Position numbers and translations under genes: made by a program. A DNA stretch of 64,000 bases from Apostichopus japonicus (lineage: Eukaryota > Echinodermata > Holothuroidea > Aspidochirotida > Stichopodidae), in assembly GCF_037975245.1 (NCBI RefSeq), contig NC_092571.1, forward strand, positions 19,554,917-19,618,916, read 5' to 3'. The notes beneath the pieces were generated by a model. The model ran no database searches. It was not told where the DNA came from and saw only the letters and a program-made list of their open reading frames with translations. This document shows, piece by piece, positions 25,840 through 37,069 of this stretch; the stretch's first letter is position 1, and each line of letters opens with the position of its first letter.

Positions 25840-28439
25840 CAGAGCCGTATATAGAGAGAGTTTGGCCAACCATGTAACCGATTTGGATTGGTCGAGAGGG
25901 AAAACGCCCACACAGGGTGCTAAAATAGGTCCACTTGAAAACTTTATAGCAGGCGACACGCGTACTCACAGTGTATGACTATCGTTTGTGTACACGAAAA
26001 AAGTACGAAATTATGAAAGAAATGGTGCTGGGGATGCTGCAATCGGTCAGAACATGGATATTGTTGTTTGATTTTCCGACTGACCATAAAAGAAGAGGAA
26101 TTTTGTGGAAGTAGAAAGAACAAGATGGAGATCTAATGAAAAAAAAGTCTGTGTAGCCTAGGCCCATATTAGCCATAGGCCCTAGTGTAATACGAGTAAT
26201 GTACAAGCAATGCGAGAATTTTACGTTCAGACTGGTTTCTGTAATTACATTCATGGCTATTCTCTCTCGTTTTACGATCCAAAATTTCGATTTCATTATG
26301 CCAGCTCTCCTAATCATAGGCATGGCAGTTTCAGTCGCACAACTTTATCCTAATTCTTAGTTATTGTATGTCTAGGCTATGCCTAGCCTAAAAAAGTATC
26401 ACTTTTAGTTTAATGTAAAAGGGTGGGCTAGCCTCTAAGCATCACGTAAAGCCCTAATCCTTAGTTAAGCCCGAAGCATAAGTTAAGCCTGGGCTTAGTT
26501 AGACCTGGACCATTCTTGCTATTACTACAACTTATAGCACATTACATAATATGGCACAGTATAAGGCCCAATTAAACTAGGCCTAAGGAAAACAAAGTAG
26601 CCTAGGCCTAAACTAGTTAGGCTAGGTCTATACTCATTGGCAACTTGTGGGTTGTGTACACATACAGGCCTAATTATATAGACCCTTTTAGTATGCCATA
26701 AACAAGTGCCCAAATGGTTAAATGATCTTGGTTTGTGTTAATTGTCAGCATTGGCCTAGCCTTTTTAGGCTAACATGAATTCAGCCTAATTTTTTCTTCT
26801 TCAAAAGTATAGCCTAGGCCTTGGTTTAATTTGGATGCAGTCAACTATCATTTATCAAAGTAGCAGGGGCCTAGGCTACATTTCAAAGACCACTAGGCCA
26901 AGGCTAATTATGGTATTGGTAGCCTAGCCTTAGTCATGCTTATTGCAAAGACTACCCTACACTCTTGTCTTGGTCACTGAATTATCTTAAGAGCCCTGTC
27001 ACCACATGTTGATAAAGAAATGTTCAAACTATTGCGTAGGCCTAGTTTAGGCAATGCACGGTTTCGTTTGACTGTTTTAAAGGAAGACTTGAAAATTTAG
27101 TGTTAACTGGTATTTCATTAATAAGCAAAACTGCCTGTGCATTCCAACGGAGTGCAAATTAAGAGGGGGGGGGGATGCAGTATGATACACCTTTCAAGTT
27201 TTAACACATTATAAATGCACTTATGCCAGAAAGTCATTGCATCAGTAACTCCTTATTCCCTTAATTGACACCCACATTGATGATTGAAGTTAAAAAAAAA
27301 TCTTTTTAAATTATCTTTAAACTGTAAATTTTAACTCCCTGAATTTCAGGACTTTTTTTACAAATCAAAGGTGACATGTGCTCTGAAGAAAAACTCCTAA
27401 CATAAAAAGCCACAGTTAGCAGACTGTGATAAAGACGAACCTGGTGAGTGACTACTAGACTGAAATCCACTTCCTGCAACCACAGCAATAAAGTCTTTGT
27501 TTTAATCAATGCACTTGTGTGTTTGAAACTTTCAAATGGACACTCAATGGCAGTTGGTTAAGATATAAGGTTTTACCTTCATCATGGAGAGTTGAAGGGA
27601 ATCTGCCTCATCATCTGAATAATGGACTCAAGGATAGCAACAAATCATGATTGGATAATGATTTTGAGCAAGTAAATATCTGGCAATTTGAAAGTTTGTA
27701 TTATTTTTTTACATATTATTTAAGCTGTTTAGCTCACACACAAGCAAATGATCAAGTGACAAGAACCGATGCAGTATATTTAAAGGTATTGAAGACTCGC
27801 CCTAAACCGCATGCCACGCTCTGAAAAAGTTTACTTTCCGTTGCTTGCAAGTGAAGTTTTTTTGTGTCGCTACAAAATGGAGACAGTAATGAAACCTGAT
27901 ACGTTGTTATCTTTTATCTAGACCTGAGATGTCCACGCTGCTATGTGCACTGTGTTGTGGGTATTGACCGTGATGTTTGTATTGACTGTACACTAATGTC
28001 TATTTACAGATGGTAGCAAGCTGTGTGTGTTTTTAGTGGGATGACTGGGATCAATGGTGGTGTCTAACACTTCTGTTACACCGCATTCGAAACTAGGTCA
28101 GATTACCGGCATGAGACGTTTCTTTGTGCGGCAGTCTTCACACCCTTCAAGGAGAAGTATTTATATCCCATTAATAGAGAAAGAATTATGTTTCAATTGG
28201 TAGCATGCAACTTAAAATTTTGCAAACATTAGATACAATCAAACAATAACAAGGTTCATTTACAAGGTAATCTACTGCCCTTTATTTCACATTAGTCTGT
28301 CACATCAGAAGGTCACAGCTTTCAATAATGATACAAACAAATTCCCTTGATGGGTGCTTCGTTAGATTCCTGCAATTTTCAAGTTTATCAATGTAATAAG
28401 TTCTGAATGTGGCAATGTGGAGAAGCTTTGGGATAATCT

Positions 28440-28900
28440 GTGGATAAGACTGCCAGACTATCAACAAGATTCCACATCCATGCAACTCCAACTGCTTCCT
28501 TCACCTCCTTGCAGATGTACCACATGTCCAAAAAAAAGTCAGCATTGGTTAATGTAATTAAAATCTGGCTTCCTCCTGAGCTGGCAAATACACATGAATT
28601 GTCAAGTACAGAGGTCAGTGTGAAACCACTGAAAGATCTTCTCAGCTTTCAAGAAAACAAAGACTTGAAGCCAAATTGACAGAGGCCACACTGATACCAT
28701 TCCACTCTCATAAGATGAAGGTATCACACACACTTCATTTTGCTTCTGCGATGCAGTGCCTGGTAGACTGTGAGGGTCACACAATGGATGTTTTAACAAC
28801 TGCCTGGTTTATAGAGCTCTGCAACAGATAATTCATCCTGATGTCTAGTCGTCATCCTGTCATGGCCTTGAGCAAGTTGAACCCACTTCAACACAAAGCA
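28440..28900 (+). pseudogene. Broken P-element-type (THAP9-like) transposase fragment
   Basis: In one frame, SVKPLKDLLSFQENKDLKPN ends at a TGA (28677-28679). A shifted frame continues AKLTEATLIPFHSHKMKV, then TLHFASAMQCLVDCEGHTMD, then TTAWFIELCNR, a TAA stop, and FILMSSRHPVMALSKLNPL. This matches, from family knowledge, the conserved P transposase stretch in which LQ-E-GL-(ANK)L-HI precedes KM-V-LA-Q-S-SVA-ALEF and then F-I-ND-FD-LNSR-P. At least one frameshift and one stop break it. The N-terminal THAP finger was not found. It lies inside the element bounded by 31-bp inverted repeats and is its presumed former transposase. Confidence 0.55.
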
Positions 28901-29649
28901 GCTATTGAATTATTGTCTAGGTACTGTCAAATCCACATCACCATCATTGCTGGTTCCAGCTAAGCTGACCATAATAAAAGAGTACAATGAGGGTTGTTTA
29001 ATTCACCCAACAGAGCTTGCATTCCAGTACCTTTGGGCAGCTGAAAAGATGTTCAGAAATTGTTATATGAGTGTGTTTGTATGCATGCATATGTGTGACA
29101 GTTTTCTTGCTTTACAGAACAGCTCCATTTTGATAAGCTATGTAACGTGGAAACCTGCCAATCATATGTTTGAAATAGGACAGGCTGAAACGATTCTTAA
29201 ATGAAAGGCTTAACGACTTATTGCATTTTTATACATCACTGTTCAGGTAAGGCCAGTATGAAGAATAAGTAACAATTAATAATTATCATTATGGCCATTT
29301 GCTGTCTGCATAATAACAGACTGAATGATGTCATCAGCCCTGTGCTCAGTTGACAACACTGACAAGTAGGCACACTATGTCAGTGTGATCCATGAAACCT
29401 TATTAAGGACATGACCGTATAGTATACATGTTAATGGAAAATACATAAGCTACAAGATACACCAGTATTCAGTTGTTGCAGCTTTTGTTTTCTCGACAGA
29501 CCCATTCAATCTGTTGCACCTACTATAGCCTAGTACTACATTCCTGAGAAATTAACACCACAATATCAGTCTTAGGTTTGCCAATAGACTCCCAACTATT
29601 GCTAACTCCTACACTCAAGTATATAGTTTAGTTTAGTAGAAAACAAGTC

Positions 29650-29960
29650 CAGGAGAGACATTCAAGTCCCCATTAAGGACCCTAAGGCTATATGAGAGGA
29701 ATAAAACTGAGGACATCAAATGTCATACCCATTTACAATGCTTAATGTACTCATCCAAAGTATTATTAAACCCATTCACACTACTTGCAATTCAACCTTC
29801 TAAGGCAAACCATTCCATCCATTCACAACCCTTGTATAAGTTGTATTAGACTTTAGAGAAAAAGTTATGCCGAATATTAATCCTACTATGTAACTTCTGG
29901 AGTTAATACAATGACCTCTGGTACAACTACTTTTGGCAAACCTGAAAAGATCAGTGAAGC
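29650..29960 (-). pseudogene. LINE reverse-transcriptase C-terminal relic
   Basis: The minus strand reads CTRGHCINSRSYIVGLIFG, then FSLKSNTTYTRVVNGWNGLP, followed by stops and a frame-shifted LDEYIKHC. RGH followed by F-RVVN-WN-LP and F-LD is the typical C-terminal end of Jockey/CR1-type LINE ORF2. It is decayed and nested inside the P-like transposon, so it arrived after it or was captured by it. Confidence 0.65.
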
Positions 29961-30509
29961 ATAAATTGTCATTTTATGTGTAGGCCTACTTTATTTAATT
30001 GAAGGATCTATTAATGTAGGCCTGATGATATAGTTGTGCGTCTGTAATCTAGCCTAGCCAGGACTGTAATGTGTGCTTTTCGTTTGTATGACTAAAGTAG
30101 GACTAGTAGTATGAGGCGTAAAATGAAACAAGTGTAATGACAGGTTGTCAGCTAGTTTTCTATGCATTTCAGGTGTGAAGATAAACGTAAATGTCATTAA
30201 CTAACGCATACTCTAATTCATTACCTGATATCCATTTTGTTCCTCGTATGCCTGTCAAAATCTGACATTCTGAGTCGCTTCGTTTGTTCGCAACGAGCAC
30301 AGTGTGCAAAGCTGCTATATATTGTGTGTGGTGTTTTTCGTGTTTCGCGCAACTGGTAACGACAACTGGACCTATTTTGATGCCCATGGTTTGCGTGTGA
30401 CGTCACAAATCGCCAGTTGGCCAAACTCTCTCTATATACGGCTCTGAGCACCAGAGCCGTTAATAAAGACGGCTCTGTTCAGCAACAGAGCCGTATATAG
30501 ACGGCTCTG

Positions 30510-30517
30510 TTCAGCAC
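30510..30517. repeat. Right target-site duplication of the P-like element
   Basis: TTCAGCAC, identical to 25832-25839. Shorter relatives (AGCAC at 30447-30451, TTCAGCAA at 30478-30485) separate the palindromes. Confidence 0.7.
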
Positions 30518-31559
30518 TAGAGTTCTTTTATCGAATCGTATAGAGATTATATACTGCTATAACCAGAGCCTTAGATCTACCGAGCTGTCTAGAACTATAC
30601 TTTTTCTGTTTTGAAACAGCGCCATGTATATGTTGACCGTATAATCACGTGCACCTCACTGCAATATATTAAGAATCCAAAATATTGCTATTTGACAGCT
30701 TTCTGTTGTATTATTTTAATAAATATTATTTATTTTTTGTTTTGATTTAAAGTTTTGTGCCAGTAAAGAATGACTTGTAACGGGAGAAAAAAAGAGAGTG
30801 CAGTCCCACGTAGATTAGTTTGAATTTTGATGCGGATAAACTGCTAACATAAATATTATAACAACATGCAATTGATTTGGGTTGTAACAATGTATCATCC
30901 TTAACAAGCTGTAAGTAATATCCCTGTTAAACTGGAAAACGTACTCAAGAATCTCATAAAGTGACCTATATACCTATAGGGTTGCATCCGTTATTTTAAA
31001 CCCATTTCAAATCCATTGGGGAAACACCTACATATCCTACATATTTTCCAACCTTTGTGGCCCACCAAGGGCACTACATTATTGACACTCCAGTGGCGTT
31101 CATAAAGGGAGATGCCCTCCCCCCCCCCTCCCCCGCACTTGCGATCGTCGGAGGGAGAGTAATGACTATTAAGGGTGTACCGTTCCCCTTTTTCAACTTT
31201 AAGGTTACTTCTATATAGACCAAAATATATTGTCTAAATATGCCTCAGAATCCACCTAAATTTGACATCTATTGTTTTATTCCTAGGTAGGACCCCCAAC
31301 CCCTATCATAGGAGACGGCTTTTAGTGCAGTCCTCGCCTTTATTAAATCCATCATTGGCCTCAACGCCATACCTTAATCAGTCAGGGGAAATTTTGAATT
31401 TATTAGTACAACCATCCTTTTAGAGCTACTTATAAAACCGAAATTATAGTCTTAATATGCCTCAGAATGTACCATTTGACTTTTATATTTCACTTGTTTC
31501 CTGGGAGATGACCCCCGGACAACCCCCCCAACCCCCCCATACGTTGAAGTTGGCTTCAG
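30518..31559. other. No gene recognised
   Basis: AT-rich sequence between the P-like element and the Penelope/hAT cluster, with a C-run near 31118. Confidence 0.5.
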
Positions 31560-31669
31560 TCACCCCACCAGGGGCGGCGATTTGTTTCAAATATTGGGGG
31601 ACATTTGCTTGGGTGCAGGATTATAGCAACTTTCAGCCCCAAATTTGTTCGCGCGCATCGTGATATTTT

Positions 31670-31670
<1 letters not shown>
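31560..31670. mobile_element. Terminal fragment of the GGGCGGCGATTTG repeat family
   Basis: CAGGGGCGGCGATTTGTTTC and ACATTTGCTTGGGTGCAG match 21458-21515. An inverted counterpart (ACATGTCCCCC, GATCGCCGCCC) ends at 34515, so the Penelope-like element may lie inside a copy of this family. Confidence 0.5.
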
Positions 31671-31787
<117 letters not shown>

Positions 31788-31796
31788 TAGAGTAGG

Positions 31797-33494
31797 TTGG
31801 CGTCTATCTTGGCGCAGAGTGCTCTATGTCCATTGGACAGAGCGGAATATATGTTGACATACATTCAAGACAAAGAGAAATACACCTTCATCAGCTTCGA
31901 CATCGTTGAATTCTACCCCTCCATAACAAGAAGCCTACTGGAAAAGGCCTTAACCATGGCTAAGGATCACACCCACATCTCCAACCAAGACGTACAAATC
32001 ATAATGCACTCCAGGAAGTCACTCCTTTTCGACAACGGCACACCCTGGATGAAGAAAGGACACAATGACCTCTTTGATGTCACAATGGGCAGCTACGATG
32101 GGGCCGAGGTATGCGAGCTTGTAGGACTCTACATCCTAAACACACTAGCAAGAGAATATGGGAAGGAATACATCGGGCTATACAGGGACGACGGCCTAGC
32201 AGCCTTCAAAAACACCAACGGAAGTAAAGCAGACCGGATAAGAAAACACATGATCAGCTTATTCAAAGAACTGGGGCTCAACATCACCATCGATTGCAAC
32301 CTGAAGATCACCAACTTCCTCGACGTAACATTCAACCTCAACACCGGAAAACACTACCCTTACAGGAAGCCCAACGACCACCCAGTGTACATCCACAGGA
32401 ATTCCAACCACCCACCAAACATCATCAGGTCCCTGCCAGCCTCAATCAGCAGACGTATCTCCGCCATCTCCCACGACGAGGTGATCTTTAAGAAAGCCGC
32501 ACCAGCCTACGAGGAAGCACTCAAGTCAAGTAATTACACCGAGGGTCTCTCATACATCGCCCACCAACCTACCAAGAACAACCGAAACAGAAAGCGCAAC
32601 ATCATCTGGTTCAACCCACCTTTTAGCAGCAACGTGGCCACGAACATAGGAGGCACATTCCTGAAACTTATCAACAAACACTTCCCGAAGACATCGAAAC
32701 TACACAAGATTTTCAACAGAAACACCGTGAAAGTCAGTTACAGTTGCATGCCCAACATCGCCAGCATCATCAAAGGACACAACAAACGTATAGCAGCCAC
32801 CCACACAGCGAAAGAAAAGGAAGCCTGCAACTGCCGAAAAAAGGACACATGCCCACTAAATGGAAACTGCCAGGCATCTAACATCATATACAAGGCCGAA
32901 GTGAAAACCATCGACAACTGCAAGACATACATCGGCCTAACAGAACCCCCCTTCAAGCTCAGATACGGTAACCACAAGATGTCGCTCAACCACGAAAAAC
33001 ACCAAAACGCAACGGAACTCTCGAAGCACATCTGGCAGCTGAAACAGAACAACCAGCCATTCACTATCAATTGGTCGATCGCCAGCAGAGCCAAAGCCTA
33101 CAGCAACGAGTCGAAGCGGTGCAACCTCTGTCTCACTGAAAAACTCATCATTATCAACACAGACAAACGGACCCTCCTGAACAAACGCCCAGAGCTCATA
33201 TCGAAGTGTCGCCACGAAAACAAGTTCTACATAAACAACTCCAGTCCAACCACCAAACACCGTCAAGAGAACCACACACAACTAAGGAGCGAGCACCGAA
33301 GGAAGGCAAAAAACCCCAACAACAGATCGGACGCAAAAGAGAATACACCAACAGCCGAACACCGAAGAAAGTCTTACAAACCCACAAACAGAACGGACGC
33401 GAAAGAGAATACCCCGGCAGAACAATACACCAACAACCGCATAATCCCCGGTAATCCCGACGAGGATCCTATATATTCATGGAGCATAACTTGA
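31797..33494 (+). CDS. Penelope-like element ORF: partial reverse transcriptase plus GIY-YIG endonuclease (5' truncated)
   Basis: 565 residues. RT motif A is seen at residues 31-43 ([13 protein letters not shown], Asp35), a [13 protein letters not shown] block at 98-110, and the catalytic YRDD at 129-132. Then come the [10 protein letters not shown] and [13 protein letters not shown] blocks shared by a large animal PLE group. A Cys-rich linker ([15 protein letters not shown], from 344) precedes a GIY-YIG-type nuclease: IIYKA near 363, YIG at 378, and the likely metal-binding Glu in LCLTEK at 448. Motifs upstream of RT motif A are missing and the ORF begins just after a TA microsatellite, so the copy is 5' truncated. 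The frame is otherwise intact. Family knowledge: PLEs copy RNA into DNA at nuclease-made breaks, often near telomeres or simple repeats. Assignment as a PLE is firm; the subfamily is not. Confidence 0.88.
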   Translation: MASILAQSALCPLDRAEYMLTYIQDKEKYTFISFDIVEFYPSITRSLLEKALTMAKDHTHISNQDVQIIMHSRKSLLFDNGTPWMKKGHNDLFDVTMGSYDGAEVCELVGLYILNTLAREYGKEYIGLYRDDGLAAFKNTNGSKADRIRKHMISLFKELGLNITIDCNLKITNFLDVTFNLNTGKHYPYRKPNDHPVYIHRNSNHPPNIIRSLPASISRRISAISHDEVIFKKAAPAYEEALKSSNYTEGLSYIAHQPTKNNRNRKRNIIWFNPPFSSNVATNIGGTFLKLINKHFPKTSKLHKIFNRNTVKVSYSCMPNIASIIKGHNKRIAATHTAKEKEACNCRKKDTCPLNGNCQASNIIYKAEVKTIDNCKTYIGLTEPPFKLRYGNHKMSLNHEKHQNATELSKHIWQLKQNNQPFTINWSIASRAKAYSNESKRCNLCLTEKLIIINTDKRTLLNKRPELISKCRHENKFYINNSSPTTKHRQENHTQLRSEHRRKAKNPNNRSDAKENTPTAEHRRKSYKPTNRTDAKENTPAEQYTNNRIIPGNPDEDPIYSWSIT

Positions 33495-33576
33495 AGCTAC
33501 CAGTTGTCTGAAGATCGCTACAAAGCGTGAAACTCCGAGTTACAACTACTAGTGTTCCACTAGTCTCATCTAGTAT

Positions 33577-33581
<5 letters not shown>
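31797..33581 (+). mobile_element. Penelope-like retroelement, 5'-truncated copy between TA microsatellites
   Basis: Coding region at 31797-33494 followed by an 87-bp 3' tail. The tail has a hammerhead-like core at 33497-33560: six-base arms AGTTGT and ACAACT, CTGAAGA, a short CGC/GCG stem and GAAA, ending at a possible GTT cleavage triplet. Tracts of (TA)n flank it at about 31670-31783 and 33582-33610, consistent with insertion into a TA microsatellite. Confidence 0.75.

Positions 33582-33610
<29 letters not shown>
33582..33610. repeat. (AT)n microsatellite at the 3' flank of the Penelope-like element
   Basis: About 29 bp of alternating AT immediately after the element's 3' tail. It is likely the other side of the microsatellite into which the element inserted. 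Confidence 0.9.
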
Positions 33611-33612
<2 letters not shown>

Positions 33613-33764
33613 TTACTGGTTGCAATAGCCCTATTTTCCTTCTTTATCGGCAAACCAAATTTCATTACGGATGCGGTCCGTCTAGCTAATTCATTTGGAA
33701 AAAGGCAAATCTACTTTCAGTCTGTGACGTTTTTTTGGTGAAATTTAGTAATTTTGACATGGTT

Positions 33765-33960
33765 AGACAGGCGCGTAGCGAGGAATTTGCCAATGGAGGT
33801 GCGAAGATGGTAGGCAAACTATCTAAGCGTATAGCGCCACCACGTGTTGGCCCGAAGCGTAAAAGAAAATTTTGGCCGAAAATGCCTCCCAGATCGCTGG
33901 AAATGGCACTTCCAAGGACTGTGTTGCATCTAAGCATTTTCTATTTTGAAATTACTAGCG
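33765..33960. mobile_element. Dispersed repeat fragment with GCGTAGCGAGG end
   Basis: Starts ACAGGCGCGTAGCGAGG and carries the module TAGCGCCACCACGTGTTGGC to GATCGCTGGAAATGGCACTT, shared with 11010-11110 and 21570-21675. It has no ORF of interest. Confidence 0.55.
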
Positions 33961-34004
33961 ATATCATAAAAAATATATATATACCCGAGGGAGGGGGCGG
34001 TCGT

Positions 34005-34340
34005 CATAGGCGTAGGAGGCGGGGGCTGCAGCCCAAAAGTTTTTGTGAAAATTCGGGCAATATGCTGAGAATTTTTTCGGGCACCTACTGAAAGAATATT
34101 AATTTTGCAATGTGTTTTTTAATGGTTAAACTTATATTATTATTATCATTATTATTGTAGCGACTTCCCAATAATTCTAACCAATAGGGATGGGTTATAA
34201 CACGGAAAATGATTGTATGTTATTGGAATGTGATGTAATAACCGATGAATGCCTATATGATATGCACATTAACATTTTAGTTATAATTTTCGGGCAAGTC
34301 GTTACAGCCCCCCAAATCAAATTCGGCTCCTACGCCTGTG
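34005..34340 (-). mobile_element. hAT-type MITE family, copy 3 (reverse)
   Basis: Starts CATAGGCGTAGGAGGC and ends CTCCTACGCCTGTG. It carries the family blocks in reverse (GGGCAAGTCGTTACAGCCCC, CCTATATGATATGCACATTA). The target duplication is unclear. It abuts another dispersed repeat at 33765-33960. Confidence 0.78.
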
Positions 34341-34939
34341 GCGCCGCCGCCGCCAAATATGATTTGGATAAATAATCTCACGCATTATTTTCTATTTATA
34401 CCCACATAATAAAAAATTATGCCACCAAATATTGGGGGGATATTAGATACTATATCCCCTACCTAAAATATTGGGGGGGGGGGACATGTCCCCCGTCCTC
34501 CCATGATCGCCGCCCATGGTAGTACCCCAACTTTATAAAGTAGTTCATTCACATCTGGCCCATCCATAAAGATTCAGATCCCTACCTACACTCAGCTGTG
34601 AGAATTTTTAATTTTATTAATATTTATAGAACAATCTTGCGCATAGACCTACTTTCATGTTTTCGAATGCATCATTTGACGTTGAAGATTTTTTTTCTGG
34701 GGGTGGACTCTGCCTTTGCCCCTGCCTTTATAAAATCCTTCATTGGCCTCTGGCCGTTCCTCAAAAGTTCTACCCCATACCATAATCTTTCGAGGGAAAT
34801 TTTGAATATTCGCCCCCCCCCCCACACCCACCCACCTTTGAAATCCTGTGCCCACCCTTTTCCCTATTAAGATTCCAGGAGAAAAATTCGAAAACGTAAA
34901 TTAGGCATGTCCTGCCTGGAAGTGTTTCACGAAGCCCTT

Positions 34940-35240
34940 GACCTTGGCCCCATTTTCAGGCCAGTAGCCAGAGTAACCGATTGGGGGGGGGGGTGGGGGA
35001 CATCAACGCAGGAGGACCGCCCCTCCCTCCCCTTTCAGAATTTAGATTTTCTCAGGGGGCTTAGAATCCAAAAGGTGCAATGTTTTCCATCTTTTCCACC
35101 TACATTTGTTTTCCATATTTCTGTTTTGTACACAGCCTTACCTTTATTTATTGAGCTAGAAATTTTGAAAACAAACACAATTTGGGGTCCCGTAACCTCC
35201 CCCCCCCCCATTGTGGCTACGTGTCTGAGGGGCCCCCGTT
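34940..35240. mobile_element. Possible MITE with poly-G and poly-C inner ends
   Basis: CCAGTAGCCAGAGTAACCGA followed by an 11-base G run, and, 200 bp on, a C run followed by TTGTGGCTACGTGTCTG. The GTAGCCA-type inverted ends resemble those at 16705 and 22575. No target duplication was found. Confidence 0.4.
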
Positions 35241-36704
35241 ATCTTTACCAAGGTGTCGGCCTCATATGATTATTGGACAATTGGGCACTAGATGCAAAAC
35301 AAAATTATGCTTCTATAAACTAATCCTTTCTTTAAGGGTAATAATATTGCGTCCACCTGTCTACTGTAACTCGTCATCAAATTGTTTTTATGGCTTTTCA
35401 CTGAGATATTAAAGCTTTCGTAGATTCGATTAAAATCTTCATGATTGTAAAAAGTGCACTCAAAGACTTAATAAGACGAGCCTGCTGGAAAGGCTTTCAT
35501 GTCTTAGCATACTGTAAGTGTAAACGCTCAAATTTGCTTTCAATTTGGCAACTTTTCAGGAAACGTATTTGTCATACACCAAGTGACAGGGAGGGAAGGG
35601 GGGAGGGGGGAGTACGAAAAAGTGTGAAATTTGCAACTGGACTTGTAACAGAATACTAAAAATAACAAAAACACAGAGAAAAAGAATTGTTGCATGAATA
35701 TTTATATAATATGAGAAGTGAATAATAAAGAAAGCACAAAGTAAGCCGCATGACATAATGAATATAATGAATATAATTATATATATTATTTTACAAAACC
35801 ACGACGCTTATTAAACTGTACATTATCTACCTACAGAACTGTATATACTTCTTTCATTGTCTTTACTTCAAAAGCAGCTCTTTACTTTTGGACGTAAAAT
35901 TTGGTCGAAAGATAAATATAAGTATGTGATTAATTCCATTTGTCGATTAGTTAGCAGATTAACAATTAATTAGTTATTTTAATCAATTCTGAATATGTTT
36001 TCAGTACGATTTTCCTCCATAACTTCAGAATCCTTCCTTCTTGGCAGATGAGTAGCCGTTTCGTAAGAAGCTGCTTAAATAATAAATCTTTTACTTTAGG
36101 GTGTCATGCTCAGACTTAACATGTAACGTTTCACTTAACGTAGTAATAATATTCATACAGTCATGGATATCATGGAAAAGACATTAAAAACGAATGAAAT
36201 CACCGTGCAAAAATGGATCACATCGCCAGGACCCCATACAAACTCAATGTTTAAACTTAACGAAAAATAGAATAAATCAGATATATTCAATGAAAAACAA
36301 TATTCTATACCTGTACCCATTGACAGATTTATAGCACAATCTTTAGCAATAAGACACCATAGGCTTCCACCCCTTACCCGCCCCCCCCCCCCATGTTAGG
36401 AGGCACATCCTAATAAAATAGAAATGTGGAATATCTTGCCCGAAAATGTTCCCAGCCGTTCCACCACCCCTAGGCATTTGCCACATATGTTTATTAGATA
36501 ATCTGGCATTGCTAATATCTTGTTCCCCCCCCCCCCACAGGGAAAGTTAGCTACTAAAAACTGTCGGTATTCGATGACTTAGTTATCCAAGCAATGTGAT
36601 CAGTGTAGGCTACCACTAACATTTGCAGCTTCTATGACACCATTTTGAGGTTTTCGACTGCAAGATACTCTTTTTCTTCAAAAAGAGAGGGGCTAGCCCA
36701 AAAC

Positions 36705-37066
36705 CATAGGTGTAAGAGCCCAATTTTATTTGGGGGGGGGGGGCTGTAACGACTTGCTCAAAAAAATAACCAAAATTTATATGTACATATCATATAGGCA
36801 TGCATCGGTTATACATCGCATGCCAATTACATACAATCATTTGCTGTGTTATTACCCTTCCACATTGGTAATAATTTTTCGGGATGTTGTTACAATCATA
36901 ATGATAATAATCATATAAGTTTAACCATTGAAAAACACATTGCAATTTATTTTTGTTTCAGTAGGTGCCCGAAAAATTCTCAGCATATTGCCCGAATTTT
37001 CACAAAAATATTTGGTTGGGGGGGGGGGGGGGGGGGGTCTGTAGACCCCCTAGCCGCCTCTGCCCA
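36705..37066 (+). mobile_element. hAT-type MITE family, copy 4 (right end decayed)
   Basis: Starts CATAGGTGTAAGAGCC and has CTGTAACGACTTGCTC, CCATTGAAAAACACATTGCA and TCAGCATATTGCCCGAATTT. The right end is replaced by a 20-base G run and a diverged CGCCTCTGCC. Confidence 0.75.
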
Positions 37067-37069
37067 AAA

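Larger units (their letters stand above)
25840..30509 (+). mobile_element. P-superfamily-like DNA transposon, non-autonomous or decayed
   Basis: Perfect 31-bp terminal inverted repeats at 25840-25870 and 30416-30446, beginning CAGAGCCGTATATAG. Two miniature palindromes with the same CAGAGCCGT ends follow at 30452-30477 and 30486-30509. An 8-bp direct repeat TTCAGCAC lies at 25832-25839 and 30510-30517. TIRs of 31 bp and 8-bp duplications are the classic P-element dimensions. The interior holds a broken plus-strand remnant of a P-type transposase (28440-28900) and a LINE relic (29650-29960). No long ORF survives, so this copy cannot encode its own transposase. hAT elements also make 8-bp duplications; the transposase remnant favours P. 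Confidence 0.75.

Noticed and set aside
32129-33387. ORFs on the minus strand and in other frames across the Penelope-like region
   Set aside because: They are shadows of the 565-codon RT/GIY-YIG frame, with no conserved motif of their own.
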